A stretch of 64,000 bases of DNA, from the NCBI GenBank assembly GCA_900604495.1, contig UWOR01000009.1:62001-126000 (forward strand). Reading direction: 5' to 3'. Positions within the stretch are counted from its first letter, which is position 1. Each line of letters starts with the position of its first letter. Source of the stretch: Desulfovibrio sp. Marseille-P6017 (GTDB taxonomy: Bacteria > Bacillota_A > Clostridia > Peptostreptococcales > Peptostreptococcaceae). Shown piece after piece: positions 1-8,894 of this stretch. The position numbers and the translations under genes were made by a program. A model generated the notes under the pieces. It saw only the letters and a program-made list of their open reading frames with translations, ran no database searches and was not told the origin of the DNA.

Positions 1-302
1 CTATAAATAAAGGTAAGTATAATATATTATTAGCTCATACTCCTTTTTATTTTAATGAATACGCAAAATGGGGTGCAGATTTAATTCTAGCTGGGCATGT
101 CCATGGAGGAATAATAAGGTTGCCTTTTTTAGGTGGATTGCTATCTCCAAATAGAGAATTTTTTCCTAAGTATGACTTAGGGAAATATGAGTATAATAAT
201 TCAGAAATGGTATTAACTAAAGGACTAGGAGGTTCAAAAGTGTTAGTTAGAGTAAACTGTAGACCAGAGTTAGTCAAAATAATACTTAAGAGTAAAGAAT
301 AA
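1..302 (+). CDS. Metallophosphoesterase, C-terminal end (partial)
   Basis: The gene enters from the left edge; reading frame 3 is open from the first base to the TAA at 300-302. The visible ~99 residues hold the calcineurin-like phosphoesterase motif LLAHTP followed about 20 residues later by GHVHGG, whose histidines bind the dinuclear metal centre. The tail with GLGGSKVLVRVNCRPELV is typical of the YkuE-like membrane-associated branch, so a membrane-linked phosphohydrolase is inferred. The N-terminal metal ligands and any membrane anchor lie outside the window, so substrate and start cannot be judged. Confidence 0.8.
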   Translation, partial: INKGKYNILLAHTPFYFNEYAKWGADLILAGHVHGGIIRLPFLGGLLSPNREFFPKYDLGKYEYNNSEMVLTKGLGGSKVLVRVNCRPELVKIILKSKE

Positions 303-390
303 AAAGTTTATTAAATAATAAAATTAAATAATAAAATTTGAAAATAGAAATTGATAATAAAAGGATATAATGGTGAGTATATATAGAATA

Positions 391-431
391 GTAAAGCGAT
401 GAATTAAGATAGAATTCATCGCTTTACTTTA
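391..431 (+). terminator. Rho-independent terminator
   Basis: A perfect 15-bp stem (391-405 pairing with 413-427) with a 7-base loop, followed by TTTATTA. It lies 90 bp after the metallophosphoesterase stop and separates it from the exporter gene. The T-run is short, so strength is uncertain. Confidence 0.7.
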
Positions 432-457
432 TTATAGAATACATTTTATTAAATTTG

Positions 458-519
458 TATAATGACATTAAGTTAGGGGTGAAATACAATGTATTTATAA
501 ATTACTTAGGCATGCCTAA
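458..519 (+). promoter_or_regulatory. Possible promoter and palindromic operator before the MMPL exporter
   Basis: A perfect -10 hexamer TATAAT lies at 458-463, without a good -35. At 506-519 there is a perfect 14-bp palindrome TTAGGCATGCCTAA, just upstream of the ribosome binding site AGGAGGG (522-528). Its position between the likely transcription start and the RBS is typical of a repressor operator. The regulator is not encoded next to it, so this is inference from symmetry. Confidence 0.45.
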
Positions 520-535
520 AATAGGAGGGAGAAAT

Positions 536-2635
536 ATGTACAGGTTAGCAAAACAGATAGCTAGTCATAGAAAACTTATAATATTCATAGCTTTAATTTT
601 ATTAATTCCATCATTATTTGGATATATAAAAACAAATATAAACTATGATATATTAAGTTACTTGCCAGATAGTAGTTCAACTATAAAAGCTGAAAAAATA
701 TTAAAAGAAGATTTTGGATCAGGGTCACTATCTATGCTTATTGTAGAAGGTATGGAAGATAAAGACGTTGCAAAATTAAAAGAAAAAGTTTCAAAAGTTG
801 ATGGTGTAAATAGTGTATTATGGATAGATGATTTTATGGACTTATCAGTACCTAAGGAAATTATACCCAAAGATATGGTTAATTTTTTATACAATGGTGA
901 TAAGTCTACTATGATGGTTATTAATTTTGAAGATGGTTCAGCCAGTACAAAAACTATGAATGCTATAGATGATATAAGACGTATAGCAGGTAAACAGACA
1001 TTTTTAAGCGGTATGGCAGGAATAGTTAAGGATACTAAAGATATATCAGAACAAGAGATGCCGATGTATGTTATATTAGCAGGAATAGTAACTACAATAA
1101 TATTATGTTTTGCATTAGAGTCTTATATAACACCATTTATATTCATTGGAAGTATTGCTTTAGCAATAATATATAATTTTGGTACAAATATAATATTTGG
1201 AGAAATTTCATACATAACAAAAGCATTAACTGCAATACTACAGCTTGGAGTAACTATGGATTATTCTATATTTCTTTTACATAGATACGATGAGGAATTA
1301 GAATTAACAGACGATAGAATCGATGCAATGTCAAAAGCAATTGTAAATACAGCTAAATCAGTATTTGGTAGTTCAATAACTACCGTAGCAGGTTTTTTAG
1401 CTCTATGTGCAATGGATTTAACTCTAGGTAAGGATATAGGATTAGTAATGGCAAAAGGTGTTATTATAGGCGTTATATGTACAATAACCATATTACCTGC
1501 ATTTATACTTACATTCGATAAATTAATTCATAAATATAAACATAAAAGTTTATTACCTACATTTGAAAAAACATCAAATTTTATAGTTAAAAATTATAAA
1601 AAACTTGCTATTTTATTAGTAATTGTATTTATACCTGCCTTTATAGGGAATCAAAAAGCAGAAGTTTATTATAATTTAGATGAAAGTTTACCAGATAACT
1701 TAGACTCAATAGTAGCAACTAATAAATTGAGAACAGATTACAATATGAATAGTACAGATATAATCCTAATAGATAAGTCGATGAGTTCTTATGAAAAGTC
1801 AAATATGGTAAAAGAAATTGAAGATTTAGATGGAGTAAATTTAGTATTAGCATTAGAAAAATACTTAGGACCGGGGGTATATGAAGATATACTACCAAGT
1901 GAGATTTTAGATCAATTAATTTCTAATGGATACGAGGAGATTATAGTTAACTCAGAATACAAAGCTGCATCTCCAGAATGCTCAGAACAGTTAAAAGAAA
2001 TGAATAAGATTGTTCATAAATATGATAAAAATGCTTTAATTGGTGGAGAAGCTCCACTGACTGAAGATTTAATACAAATAGCAGATACAGACTTTAAAAA
2101 AGTAAGTGCAGTATCTATAATAGCAATATTTTTAATTATAGCTATTATATTTAAGTCAATATCATTACCAGTAATACTAGTATTAGCAATAGAGACAGCT
2201 ATTTTTGCAAACTTAGGAATACCGTATTATACAGGTACAGTAGAACCCTTTATAGCATCAATAGTTCTTGGGACAATACAGCTTGGGGCTACTGTTGACT
2301 ATGCAATATTGCTTACATCTAGATTCCAAGAAGAGCTAATTAACGGATATGATAAATTCACAGCTATGAAAAACTCAATACAAAGCTGTGGAAGATCAAT
2401 AGTTACAAGTGCATTATCTTTCTTTGGAGCTACAATTGGTGTTGGCGTTATATCTAAATTAGAGCTTATAGGCTCATTATGTGCATTAATGGCAAGAGGT
2501 GCTATTATAAGTATGTTTGTAATTATATTCTTTTTACCAGCAATACTTATAATATTTGAAAAAATTATACTAAAGACTAGCAAAGGATTCTTAGAAGATA
2601 AGAAGAAACAAGAATTATCTACAGTTCAAGATTAA
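536..2635 (+). CDS. MMPL/RND-family membrane transporter
   Basis: A 699-residue polytopic membrane protein of the MMPL branch of the RND superfamily, which exports lipids, peptides or drugs using the proton gradient. It has the duplicated layout of the family: an N-terminal helix, an extracytoplasmic domain starting NINYDILSYLPD, a bundle of membrane helices, then a second copy of the same plan (YYNLDESLPDNLD). Each half carries the family helix-4 signature, GVTMDYSIFLLHRYDEE and GATVDYAILLTSRFQEE. The ATG at 536 follows AGGAGGGAGAA at correct spacing; the frame is open upstream to 455 but without an RBS. The next gene, 29 bp on, encodes a secreted heptad-repeat protein and is probably co-transcribed. 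Substrate unknown. Confidence 0.88.
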   Translation: MYRLAKQIASHRKLIIFIALILLIPSLFGYIKTNINYDILSYLPDSSSTIKAEKILKEDFGSGSLSMLIVEGMEDKDVAKLKEKVSKVDGVNSVLWIDDFMDLSVPKEIIPKDMVNFLYNGDKSTMMVINFEDGSASTKTMNAIDDIRRIAGKQTFLSGMAGIVKDTKDISEQEMPMYVILAGIVTTIILCFALESYITPFIFIGSIALAIIYNFGTNIIFGEISYITKALTAILQLGVTMDYSIFLLHRYDEELELTDDRIDAMSKAIVNTAKSVFGSSITTVAGFLALCAMDLTLGKDIGLVMAKGVIIGVICTITILPAFILTFDKLIHKYKHKSLLPTFEKTSNFIVKNYKKLAILLVIVFIPAFIGNQKAEVYYNLDESLPDNLDSIVATNKLRTDYNMNSTDIILIDKSMSSYEKSNMVKEIEDLDGVNLVLALEKYLGPGVYEDILPSEILDQLISNGYEEIIVNSEYKAASPECSEQLKEMNKIVHKYDKNALIGGEAPLTEDLIQIADTDFKKVSAVSIIAIFLIIAIIFKSISLPVILVLAIETAIFANLGIPYYTGTVEPFIASIVLGTIQLGATVDYAILLTSRFQEELINGYDKFTAMKNSIQSCGRSIVTSALSFFGATIGVGVISKLELIGSLCALMARGAIISMFVIIFFLPAILIIFEKIILKTSKGFLEDKKKQELSTVQD

Positions 2636-2664
2636 ACTTTTATAAATTTTCGGGGGGATAAGAT

Positions 2665-4827
2665 ATGAATAGAAAAAATAAAACTATGAAAGTAAAGTCA
2701 GCAACTTTAATAACTGCAGCAATAGTTGCAAGTAATGGAACTTTAGTATTTGCCAATAATAGTGATATAAAAAAAGATGAAACAGTATATTCCATATTAG
2801 ATGAAAATGGAAATATAAAAGAAAATATAGTATCAACATGGATAAAAAGTAATTCTAAGTTAGGGGAAATAAAAGATATAAGTGATCTTACAAATATAAA
2901 AAATTTAAAAGGTGATGAAGAGCCAACTATAAATGGTAATGATGTTACATGGAATATAGATGGAGATGATTTATATTATAGTGGTAATAGTACAAAATCA
3001 ATACCGATTAATATAGGGATAAAGTATGAATTGAATGGTAAAAAAGTAGAACCAAGTGAAATTATTAATAAATCAGGTAAAGTAAAAATTACTATATCAT
3101 TAAAAAATAGAGAGCCTAGAAGTATAGATATTAATGGTGAAAATAGAACAGTATATATACCATTTTTATCAGCTGTTGAAGTAATTATGCCTAGAGATAA
3201 TTTTAAAGACATAGATGTAAGCAGTGGTACCGTTTTAGATGAAGGAAAAAATTGTTCTATAACTTTCATATCTGTACCAGGTTTAAAAGAATCATTAGAT
3301 TTAGATCAAGATCTAAGTACAGTAATAGGATTAGAAGATGAACTAGTTATAGAAGCGAATGCTACAAATTTTACAATGCCTAGCATAATGGCTGTAGTTT
3401 CTCCTAATGCTTTAGATATGAATGAGTTAGAAAATTTAGATGAAAATAGTACTATAAGTGATTTAAGATCATCATTAGGTGATTTACAAAAAGGAGGAGA
3501 GTCTTTATTAGATGGGGCTAAACAATTATCTAAAGGTGCAAATGAACTAAATGAAAAGTATGCACTATTTAATAATGGAGTTAAAACATTAGATAGTGGG
3601 ATAAGTGACTTAAATAAAGGTGTAGGTGAGCTAAGTAGCTCTACACCTGCATTAAGTCAAGGGGCAGGAACATTACATAGTGGTTTATATGAATTAAAGA
3701 CAGCACAAGGACTATTCACACAAGGTGTTAATGTACTTGATAGTGGAGCAGCTCAATTAGATAGTGGAATATCTAGCTTGGTATCAGCATCACCACAATT
3801 AACAAATGGAGCAAATAGTTTAAATTCAGGGGTTAATGAATATGTAGGTGGAGTAAGTAAATTAGCAGGATCATATAAAGGTATAGATGATGGAATAAGT
3901 AGTGCGTATGAAGGAGCTTCATCATTAGTAAATGGATTAGGTAATGGAGTAGGTAAGTTAAATCAGCTGAGTAGTAGTGATATAAGTTGGGCTATATCAA
4001 TACTACAAAATAGTAGTGATCCAAATGTACAAAAAGTGGCACAAATGTTGGTAAATAACGGTGTAATAGACCAATTTAATGCTTTAAAAACTGGATTAAA
4101 TGAAGCCTATGATGGAGCAAAAGAATTACAATCTGGACTTAAAAATCTTAAGTCTGGATCAGATACATTTAACACAAATTTAAAATACATTTCATCTAAA
4201 GGAAATGAATTAACAAACGGAAGTAGTCAGTTACTATCAGGGATAAATCAATTAGCTTTAGGAGGAGAGCAATTGAAGGAGGGAAGTAGTGCACTAAAAT
4301 TAGGAACATCAGAACTAGCTTTGAATGCTTCTAAGTTAAATACAGCGACAGGAACTATATATAGTGGTAGCGGTGACTTATATGATGGAACTATTAAATT
4401 GAACCTAGGTGTAAATCAATTAAACCTAGGCTCAAAGACTTTAAAAAATGGAACAGCAGAACTTAGTGAAAATTCAAGTAAAATATTAAGTGCAACTGAA
4501 CAATTAAGTAGTGGTGCAAGTAACTTATATAATGGAACTAATAAGCTTAAAACAGATGGATTAGATAAATTATATGAGTTAGGTGATGAAAAATTAAGTA
4601 AAATAGATGGAGTATTGCAAGCTAAGGATGAAATAATAAATATATCTAAAGAGTACGATAATTATGGTGGAAAATCTGAAGATATGCAAAGTAATGTGAA
4701 GTTTGTAATGAAAGTAGAAAGTAGCGCTGATGAGAATAGCGATGATAAGACTAAAAAAGAAGATAATACTAGTCACCAAAATGAAAAAGGCGGTATTTTA
4801 AAATGGATGAAAGGATTATTTAAATAA
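2665..4827 (+). CDS. Secreted YhgE/Pip-like heptad-repeat protein
   Basis: A 720-residue exported protein. The N-terminus has a basic stretch, a hydrophobic core and a likely signal peptidase site after residue 30 (LVFA-NN). Residues ~40-250 form a beta-rich domain of unknown function. From ~270 to ~640 the chain repeats a short unit of the form Leu-x-x-Gly-x-x-x-Leu (for example LSKGANELNE, LDSGISDLNKG, LSSGASNLYNG), the long coiled-coil repeat found in YhgE/Pip and related MMPL-associated proteins. Unlike YhgE it lacks flanking membrane domains. It ends in an acidic/Ser-rich linker and a basic amphipathic tail (ILKWMKGLFK), with no LPxTG anchor. RBS GGGGGG. It sits 29 bp after the MMPL gene, so it probably acts as its extracytoplasmic partner; that is inference. 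Confidence 0.75.
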   Translation: MNRKNKTMKVKSATLITAAIVASNGTLVFANNSDIKKDETVYSILDENGNIKENIVSTWIKSNSKLGEIKDISDLTNIKNLKGDEEPTINGNDVTWNIDGDDLYYSGNSTKSIPINIGIKYELNGKKVEPSEIINKSGKVKITISLKNREPRSIDINGENRTVYIPFLSAVEVIMPRDNFKDIDVSSGTVLDEGKNCSITFISVPGLKESLDLDQDLSTVIGLEDELVIEANATNFTMPSIMAVVSPNALDMNELENLDENSTISDLRSSLGDLQKGGESLLDGAKQLSKGANELNEKYALFNNGVKTLDSGISDLNKGVGELSSSTPALSQGAGTLHSGLYELKTAQGLFTQGVNVLDSGAAQLDSGISSLVSASPQLTNGANSLNSGVNEYVGGVSKLAGSYKGIDDGISSAYEGASSLVNGLGNGVGKLNQLSSSDISWAISILQNSSDPNVQKVAQMLVNNGVIDQFNALKTGLNEAYDGAKELQSGLKNLKSGSDTFNTNLKYISSKGNELTNGSSQLLSGINQLALGGEQLKEGSSALKLGTSELALNASKLNTATGTIYSGSGDLYDGTIKLNLGVNQLNLGSKTLKNGTAELSENSSKILSATEQLSSGASNLYNGTNKLKTDGLDKLYELGDEKLSKIDGVLQAKDEIINISKEYDNYGGKSEDMQSNVKFVMKVESSADENSDDKTKKEDNTSHQNEKGGILKWMKGLFK

Positions 4828-4964
4828 AGATTAAATTCTGATAGAATATTGAATAAATATATGTGAGTCTTATAAAGAAATATAATTAGTATTTAATATT
4901 GTTACTGATAATATTTATAGGGTAAAATATAGAGTATAAATTTATAATTTAAGGAGAGACAACT

Positions 4965-5267
4965 ATGGAAGATATGAATATACTTATAACATCAGAAGCC
5001 AAAAGGGAGTTAGATAAGCTGTTAGAGAATAGCGATAAAAAATGTATAAGAATACTAACTAGATGTATAACAATGACATCTAATGCAAAAATAGATTTAG
5101 AATTAGATACCCCTAATGAAAATGACAATTTATATGATGTAGATGGATATAAAATAATTATAAATAAAGCATTAGACTCACAAATGAATTATATAACTAT
5201 TTCATATGGTGGTCTTCTAAGTAGAAATGAATTTTGTGTAGAAGCAGATTTTTGTTTTTATTATTAA
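4965..5267 (+). CDS. Small HesB/IscA-like domain protein, divergent
   Basis: A 100-residue protein preceded by AAGGAGAGA. The opening ILITSEAKRELDKLL and the following strand pattern resemble the HesB/IscA (A-type iron-sulfur carrier) fold, as does the end, which carries two cysteines (C91 and C97). Canonical IscA uses C-x-G...C-G-C; here the cysteines are C27, C34, C91 and C97 and the Cys-Gly-Cys motif is replaced by CVEADFC, so metal binding is uncertain. Clostridia often carry such degenerate HesB-like proteins. It stands alone between two terminators. Family assignment is from pattern only. Confidence 0.55.
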   Translation: MEDMNILITSEAKRELDKLLENSDKKCIRILTRCITMTSNAKIDLELDTPNENDNLYDVDGYKIIINKALDSQMNYITISYGGLLSRNEFCVEADFCFYY

Positions 5268-5278
5268 AATACAAAATA

Positions 5279-5318
5279 AAAGTACCGGTAACATAAGAAT
5301 ATACCGGTATTTTTATTT
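5279..5318 (+). terminator. Terminator after HesB-like gene
   Basis: Stem TACCGGTA (5283-5290) with TACCGGTA (5302-5309), extended by A-T pairs, followed by TATTTTTATTTAT. It begins about 12 bp after the stop codon. Confidence 0.8.
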
Positions 5319-5377
5319 ATAATGTTATATAAATTCAATATAAAGCTATATGAGATTATATAAATTTAATTAAATAA

Positions 5378-5412
5378 AAAGTAAAAAGTCATTGGATAAA
5401 CTCAATGACTTT
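5378..5412 (-). terminator. Terminator of cdd (minus strand)
   Basis: Stem AAAGTCATTG (5385-5394) with CAATGACTTT (5403-5412). Read on the minus strand it is followed by a T-rich run (TTTTTACTTTTTA). It lies about 60 bp after the cdd stop codon. Confidence 0.7.
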
Positions 5413-5474
5413 ATTTATATACTTATAAAATCAAATCTAAATACATAAGATCTTATGTAATGTAAATCTACAAT

Positions 5475-5897
5475 TTAGTCTAAATTCTTACCTGTAAATG
5501 CTAAAGGTAAAAGTTCACCTAAAGTATATTCCAGATATTCATCTCTACTTTTAGCGATATAAATTTTAAAAGTTTCAAGATTACAAAATTCTGCCATAAC
5601 CTGTCTACATACAGCACAAGGAGCACAGAAATCTCCTTCACCTTGACTTATGCCATGTTTATTTCCTACAATAGCTATTGCAGTGAAGTTATTATCTCCT
5701 TCTGAAATAGCTTTAAATATAGCTGTTCTTTCAGCACAGTTAGTAGGTGTGAATGCAGCATTTTCAATATTACACCCTTTATATATTTTTCCGTTATCGC
5801 AAAGTAGTGCAGCTCCTACGCTAAATCCTGAATATGGAGAATAAGATAATTTCTGAGCTTCAAATGCTTTGTCAATTAGTTCTTTTACATCGATCAT
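5475..5897 (-). CDS. cdd: Cytidine deaminase
   Basis: A 140-residue protein of the small tetrameric zinc cytidine deaminase family, which converts cytidine and deoxycytidine to uridine and deoxyuridine in pyrimidine salvage. The substrate loop SPYSGFSVGAAL is at residues 20-31. The zinc and catalytic motifs are TNCAERTA (C54, E56) and CAPCAVCRQ, in which C94 and C97 are the expected ligands. Length matches the family (~130-140). It is a single gene on the minus strand, with GGTGAG upstream of the ATG and its own terminator. No recA/era/deoC neighbours are present. Confidence 0.95.
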   Translation of the reverse strand: MIDVKELIDKAFEAQKLSYSPYSGFSVGAALLCDNGKIYKGCNIENAAFTPTNCAERTAIFKAISEGDNNFTAIAIVGNKHGISQGEGDFCAPCAVCRQVMAEFCNLETFKIYIAKSRDEYLEYTLGELLPLAFTGKNLD

Positions 5898-6120
5898 AAA
5901 TTCTCACCTAATCCTTTATATTTAATACTATAAAACTTTCTATATAATTATTTATATTACCCTTATTGAGGGATTATTATTGTATCATCAATAATTAAAA
6001 ATGTAAATAGAAAAAATATTATTTCACTATACATTATTATTAATATGTAAAAATAATAAGTTTAACATATAGACTATTAAATGCATATTTTAGTAATAAA
6101 ATTGTAAAGTTGGTGAAACT

Positions 6121-6567
6121 ATGAAGCATAATTTGGGTATAAGTTTATTAATATCTTCAATATGTTTAGTTCAAATAGGATGCTCATCTGAGCCTGTAGT
6201 TAATAATAATATAGTTATTAAGGATGAAACCACTACAAACAATGAAAAGATAAGGAATGATAATACAGTTCAAAATAATCAAGTAATAAAAGAAAATAGT
6301 GAAAATAATGCGCCAAATAATTATTATATAATTTCCTACAGTAGTAGCCAGTATCTCACTTATGATGATATACGTTATTTAAGTAAAGAAGAACTAGCAC
6401 TAGCTAGAAATGAAATATTTGCACGTCATGGATATACTTTTGATAAAGCGAAATATAAAAACTACTTTAGTAGTCAACAATGGTACACTCCAATTGGAAA
6501 AGTTGATATGAATACATTTAGTGATATAGAAAAATATAATATAAATTTTATAAAATCATATGAATAA
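6121..6567 (+). CDS. YARHG-domain lipoprotein
   Basis: A 148-residue exported protein. The N-terminus is a short signal peptide ending VQIGC with the likely lipidated cysteine at residue 21; Gln at -3 departs from the usual Leu/Val lipobox. A low-complexity Asn/Glu-rich linker (residues ~25-65) leads to a C-terminal YARHG domain, recognised by LARNEIFARHGYTF followed by Y-x-x-Y-F and W-Y-T-P. YARHG is an extracellular domain of unknown biochemical role, common in Firmicutes surface proteins. Start ATG with GTTGGTGAAACT upstream. It is monocistronic. Confidence 0.78.
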   Translation: MKHNLGISLLISSICLVQIGCSSEPVVNNNIVIKDETTTNNEKIRNDNTVQNNQVIKENSENNAPNNYYIISYSSSQYLTYDDIRYLSKEELALARNEIFARHGYTFDKAKYKNYFSSQQWYTPIGKVDMNTFSDIEKYNINFIKSYE

Positions 6568-6579
6568 GTAGAAATGAGG

Positions 6580-6611
6580 CATTACTTTAGATTGAAAAGT
6601 AGTGTTTAACT
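6580..6611 (+). terminator. Possible weak terminator after the YARHG gene
   Basis: Imperfect stem CATTACTTT (6580-6588) with AAAGTAGTG (6596-6604), including one G-T pair, followed by TTTAACTTTTA. The tail is broken, so this is only a candidate. Confidence 0.4.
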
Positions 6612-6675
6612 TTTATACATTTAAAATTAAAAATAAATATAATAAAAAAGTTTAAAAAGACATAAATAAGTGTAT

Positions 6676-6723
6676 ATACTATATATTGCGTTTGGTATTA
6701 TTATATACAACTATATATAGTGA
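6676..6723 (+). promoter_or_regulatory. Pair of NrdR boxes controlling nrdEF
   Basis: Two copies of the NrdR box core lie upstream of nrdE: CTATATATTG at 6679-6688 (in ATACTATATATTGCGT) and CTATATATAG at 6711-6720 (in CAACTATATATAGTGA). The box centres are 32 bp apart, three helical turns, which is the spacing known for tandem NrdR boxes. NrdR is the ATP/dATP-sensing repressor of ribonucleotide reductase genes. The nrdR gene is not in this window. Confidence 0.75.
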
Positions 6724-6783
6724 TATATAAAATATAAATTGTAAATGTAAAATACAAAACAAAAAGTTAGAAGGATGGGAGAA

Positions 6784-8883
6784 ATGAACTGGATAAAGCT
6801 TAACAACCAAGTAATAATAAAAGATGAAGATGGCAAATATCAACTTGAAAAAGATAAAGAAGCCTTAGACAGTTACATAAAAGAATATGTAACTCCAAGA
6901 TTAAGAGCATTTAATGGTATAGAGGAAAGATTAGAATATTTAATAAAAAATAATTATTACTCAGAAGAAATTATAAATAAATATAGTCTGGAGTTTATAA
7001 AAAAATTAGAAGAAAAAATAAAAAAATATGATTTTAAATTCCAATCATATATGAGTGGAAATAAATTTTATGGAAATTATGCTCTAAAGAGCGATGATGG
7101 TAAGGAAATTCTAGAAACTTACAATGATAAAGTGTTAATAACTTCATTAGCATTAGGCGATGGAGATGAAAAGTTAGCTTTAAAATTAGCTGAAAAGTTA
7201 TCAAAACAAGAATTCCAACCAGCAACCCCAACATTTTTAAATGCAGGAAGAAAAAGAGCAGGAGAAATGGTATCATGCTTTTTACTATCAGTAGAAGATA
7301 GTACAGAAGGAATATCTTATGCCATATCTTCATCAAATCATCTATCAAAAATAGGTGGAGGAGTAGCTTTAAACTTATCAAGACTTAGAGCTAGTGGAGA
7401 AGATATAAAAGGAATACAAGGTGCTGCTGGTGGCGCAGTTGGAGTAGCTAAGATGTTAGAACAATCTTTTAGTTATTTTAATCAAATGGGAGCTAGACAG
7501 GGAGCAGGAGCTGTTTATCTAAGTGTATTCCATCCAGATTTTGAGATGCTTATGGACACTAAAAAAATAAATGCAGATGAAAAGATAAGATTAGCAACGT
7601 TATCTTTAGGAGCCGTTATACACAATAAATTTATGGAATTAGCAGAAAAAAATGAGAAAGCTTATGCATTTTATCCTCATTCAGTTTATAAAAAATATGG
7701 AGTTCATATTGATGAGATGAAAATGGATGAATGGTATGATAAATTAGCTAATGATGATGATATAAGAAAGAAAGAAATAAACCCAAGACAGATGCTAACA
7801 AAAATAGCTCAAATGCAACAAGAAAGTGGATATCCATATGTAGTATTCATAGATACAGCTAATAAAGAACATATTTTAAAAGATGTTGGAATAATAAAAA
7901 TGTCAAACTTATGTTGTGAAATTTTCCAATATCAAACATCTTCTGATATAAAGGGTTATGGAGAAATGAATAATTGGGGACAAGATATAAGTTGTAACTT
8001 AGGATCATTAAATATTGCCAATGTAATGGATAATAAAGATATAGAAGGAACTGTTAATACAGCCATTAGAGCATTATCTTTTGTATCGGATAATACAAAT
8101 ATAAAAGCTGTTCCTACCGTTAAAAATGGAAATGATAAGTCTCATTCAATTGGTTTAGGGGCCATGAATTTACATGGATATTTAGTTAGAGAAAATATGC
8201 TATATACTTCTGATGAAGCTAGAGAATTTTCAGACGTATTTTTTGCAATGGTTAGATATTATGCTATAAAAGCATCTATGGAAATTGCAATTGAAAAAGG
8301 ACAAACTTTTGAAGGCTTTGAAAAATCTGAGTATGCAAAAGGTAGAGAAAGTAGTGTTCTTTCAAAATATTATATAAACTCATACTTACCGAAAGCTAAA
8401 AAGGTTATTAAGTTATTTGAAGGTATATATATACCAACAAAGGAAGATTGGGCAAAGTTATTAGATGATGTAAAAATAAATGGAATCTATAATGCATATT
8501 TAACTGCAATAGCACCTACACAAAGTATTAGTTATGTACAAAACGCAACATCAAGTATAATGCCTATAACAGAGCCTGTTGAAGTAAGAACTTATGGAGA
8601 TTCTACTACCATTTATCCTATGCCATTTTTAACTAATGAGAATATGCTTTACTACCAATCAGCATATAGAATGGATATGAGAAAAGTTATAGATATTGTA
8701 TCTACTGTCCAACAACATGTAGACCAAGGCATATCAACTACATTATTTGTAACAGACGATAAGACTACAAGAGATATAGCCAAATTATATATATATGCAT
8801 ATAAAAAAGGATTAAAGAGTCTGTATTACACAAGAACGAAAATGACTAGAGATGATAATGAATGTTTAATGTGTTCAGTATAA
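6784..8883 (+). CDS. nrdE: Class Ib ribonucleoside-diphosphate reductase, alpha subunit
   Basis: Catalytic large subunit (699 residues) of the class Ib enzyme that reduces ribonucleoside diphosphates to deoxy forms. It contains the class Ib landmarks QPATPTFLNAGRKR, the redox cysteine in EMVSCFLLS, KIGGGVALNLSRLR, QMGARQGAGAVYL, the active-site NLCCE, and NLGSLNI. The C-terminal redox pair is CLMCSV, which is normally reduced by NrdH or thioredoxin. It lacks the ATP-cone of class Ia enzymes. I chose ATG 6784, 9 bases after AGAAGG; the in-frame ATG at 6775 touches that RBS. nrdF follows after 11 bp, and two NrdR boxes lie upstream. nrdI and nrdH are not adjacent. Confidence 0.95.
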   Translation: MNWIKLNNQVIIKDEDGKYQLEKDKEALDSYIKEYVTPRLRAFNGIEERLEYLIKNNYYSEEIINKYSLEFIKKLEEKIKKYDFKFQSYMSGNKFYGNYALKSDDGKEILETYNDKVLITSLALGDGDEKLALKLAEKLSKQEFQPATPTFLNAGRKRAGEMVSCFLLSVEDSTEGISYAISSSNHLSKIGGGVALNLSRLRASGEDIKGIQGAAGGAVGVAKMLEQSFSYFNQMGARQGAGAVYLSVFHPDFEMLMDTKKINADEKIRLATLSLGAVIHNKFMELAEKNEKAYAFYPHSVYKKYGVHIDEMKMDEWYDKLANDDDIRKKEINPRQMLTKIAQMQQESGYPYVVFIDTANKEHILKDVGIIKMSNLCCEIFQYQTSSDIKGYGEMNNWGQDISCNLGSLNIANVMDNKDIEGTVNTAIRALSFVSDNTNIKAVPTVKNGNDKSHSIGLGAMNLHGYLVRENMLYTSDEAREFSDVFFAMVRYYAIKASMEIAIEKGQTFEGFEKSEYAKGRESSVLSKYYINSYLPKAKKVIKLFEGIYIPTKEDWAKLLDDVKINGIYNAYLTAIAPTQSISYVQNATSSIMPITEPVEVRTYGDSTTIYPMPFLTNENMLYYQSAYRMDMRKVIDIVSTVQQHVDQGISTTLFVTDDKTTRDIAKLYIYAYKKGLKSLYYTRTKMTRDDNECLMCSV

Positions 8884-8894
8884 GGAGATAGATT

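Noticed and set aside
7034..7381. 115-codon frame on the minus strand within nrdE
   Set aside because: Low-complexity Leu/Ile composition, no RBS, entirely opposite a highly conserved gene.
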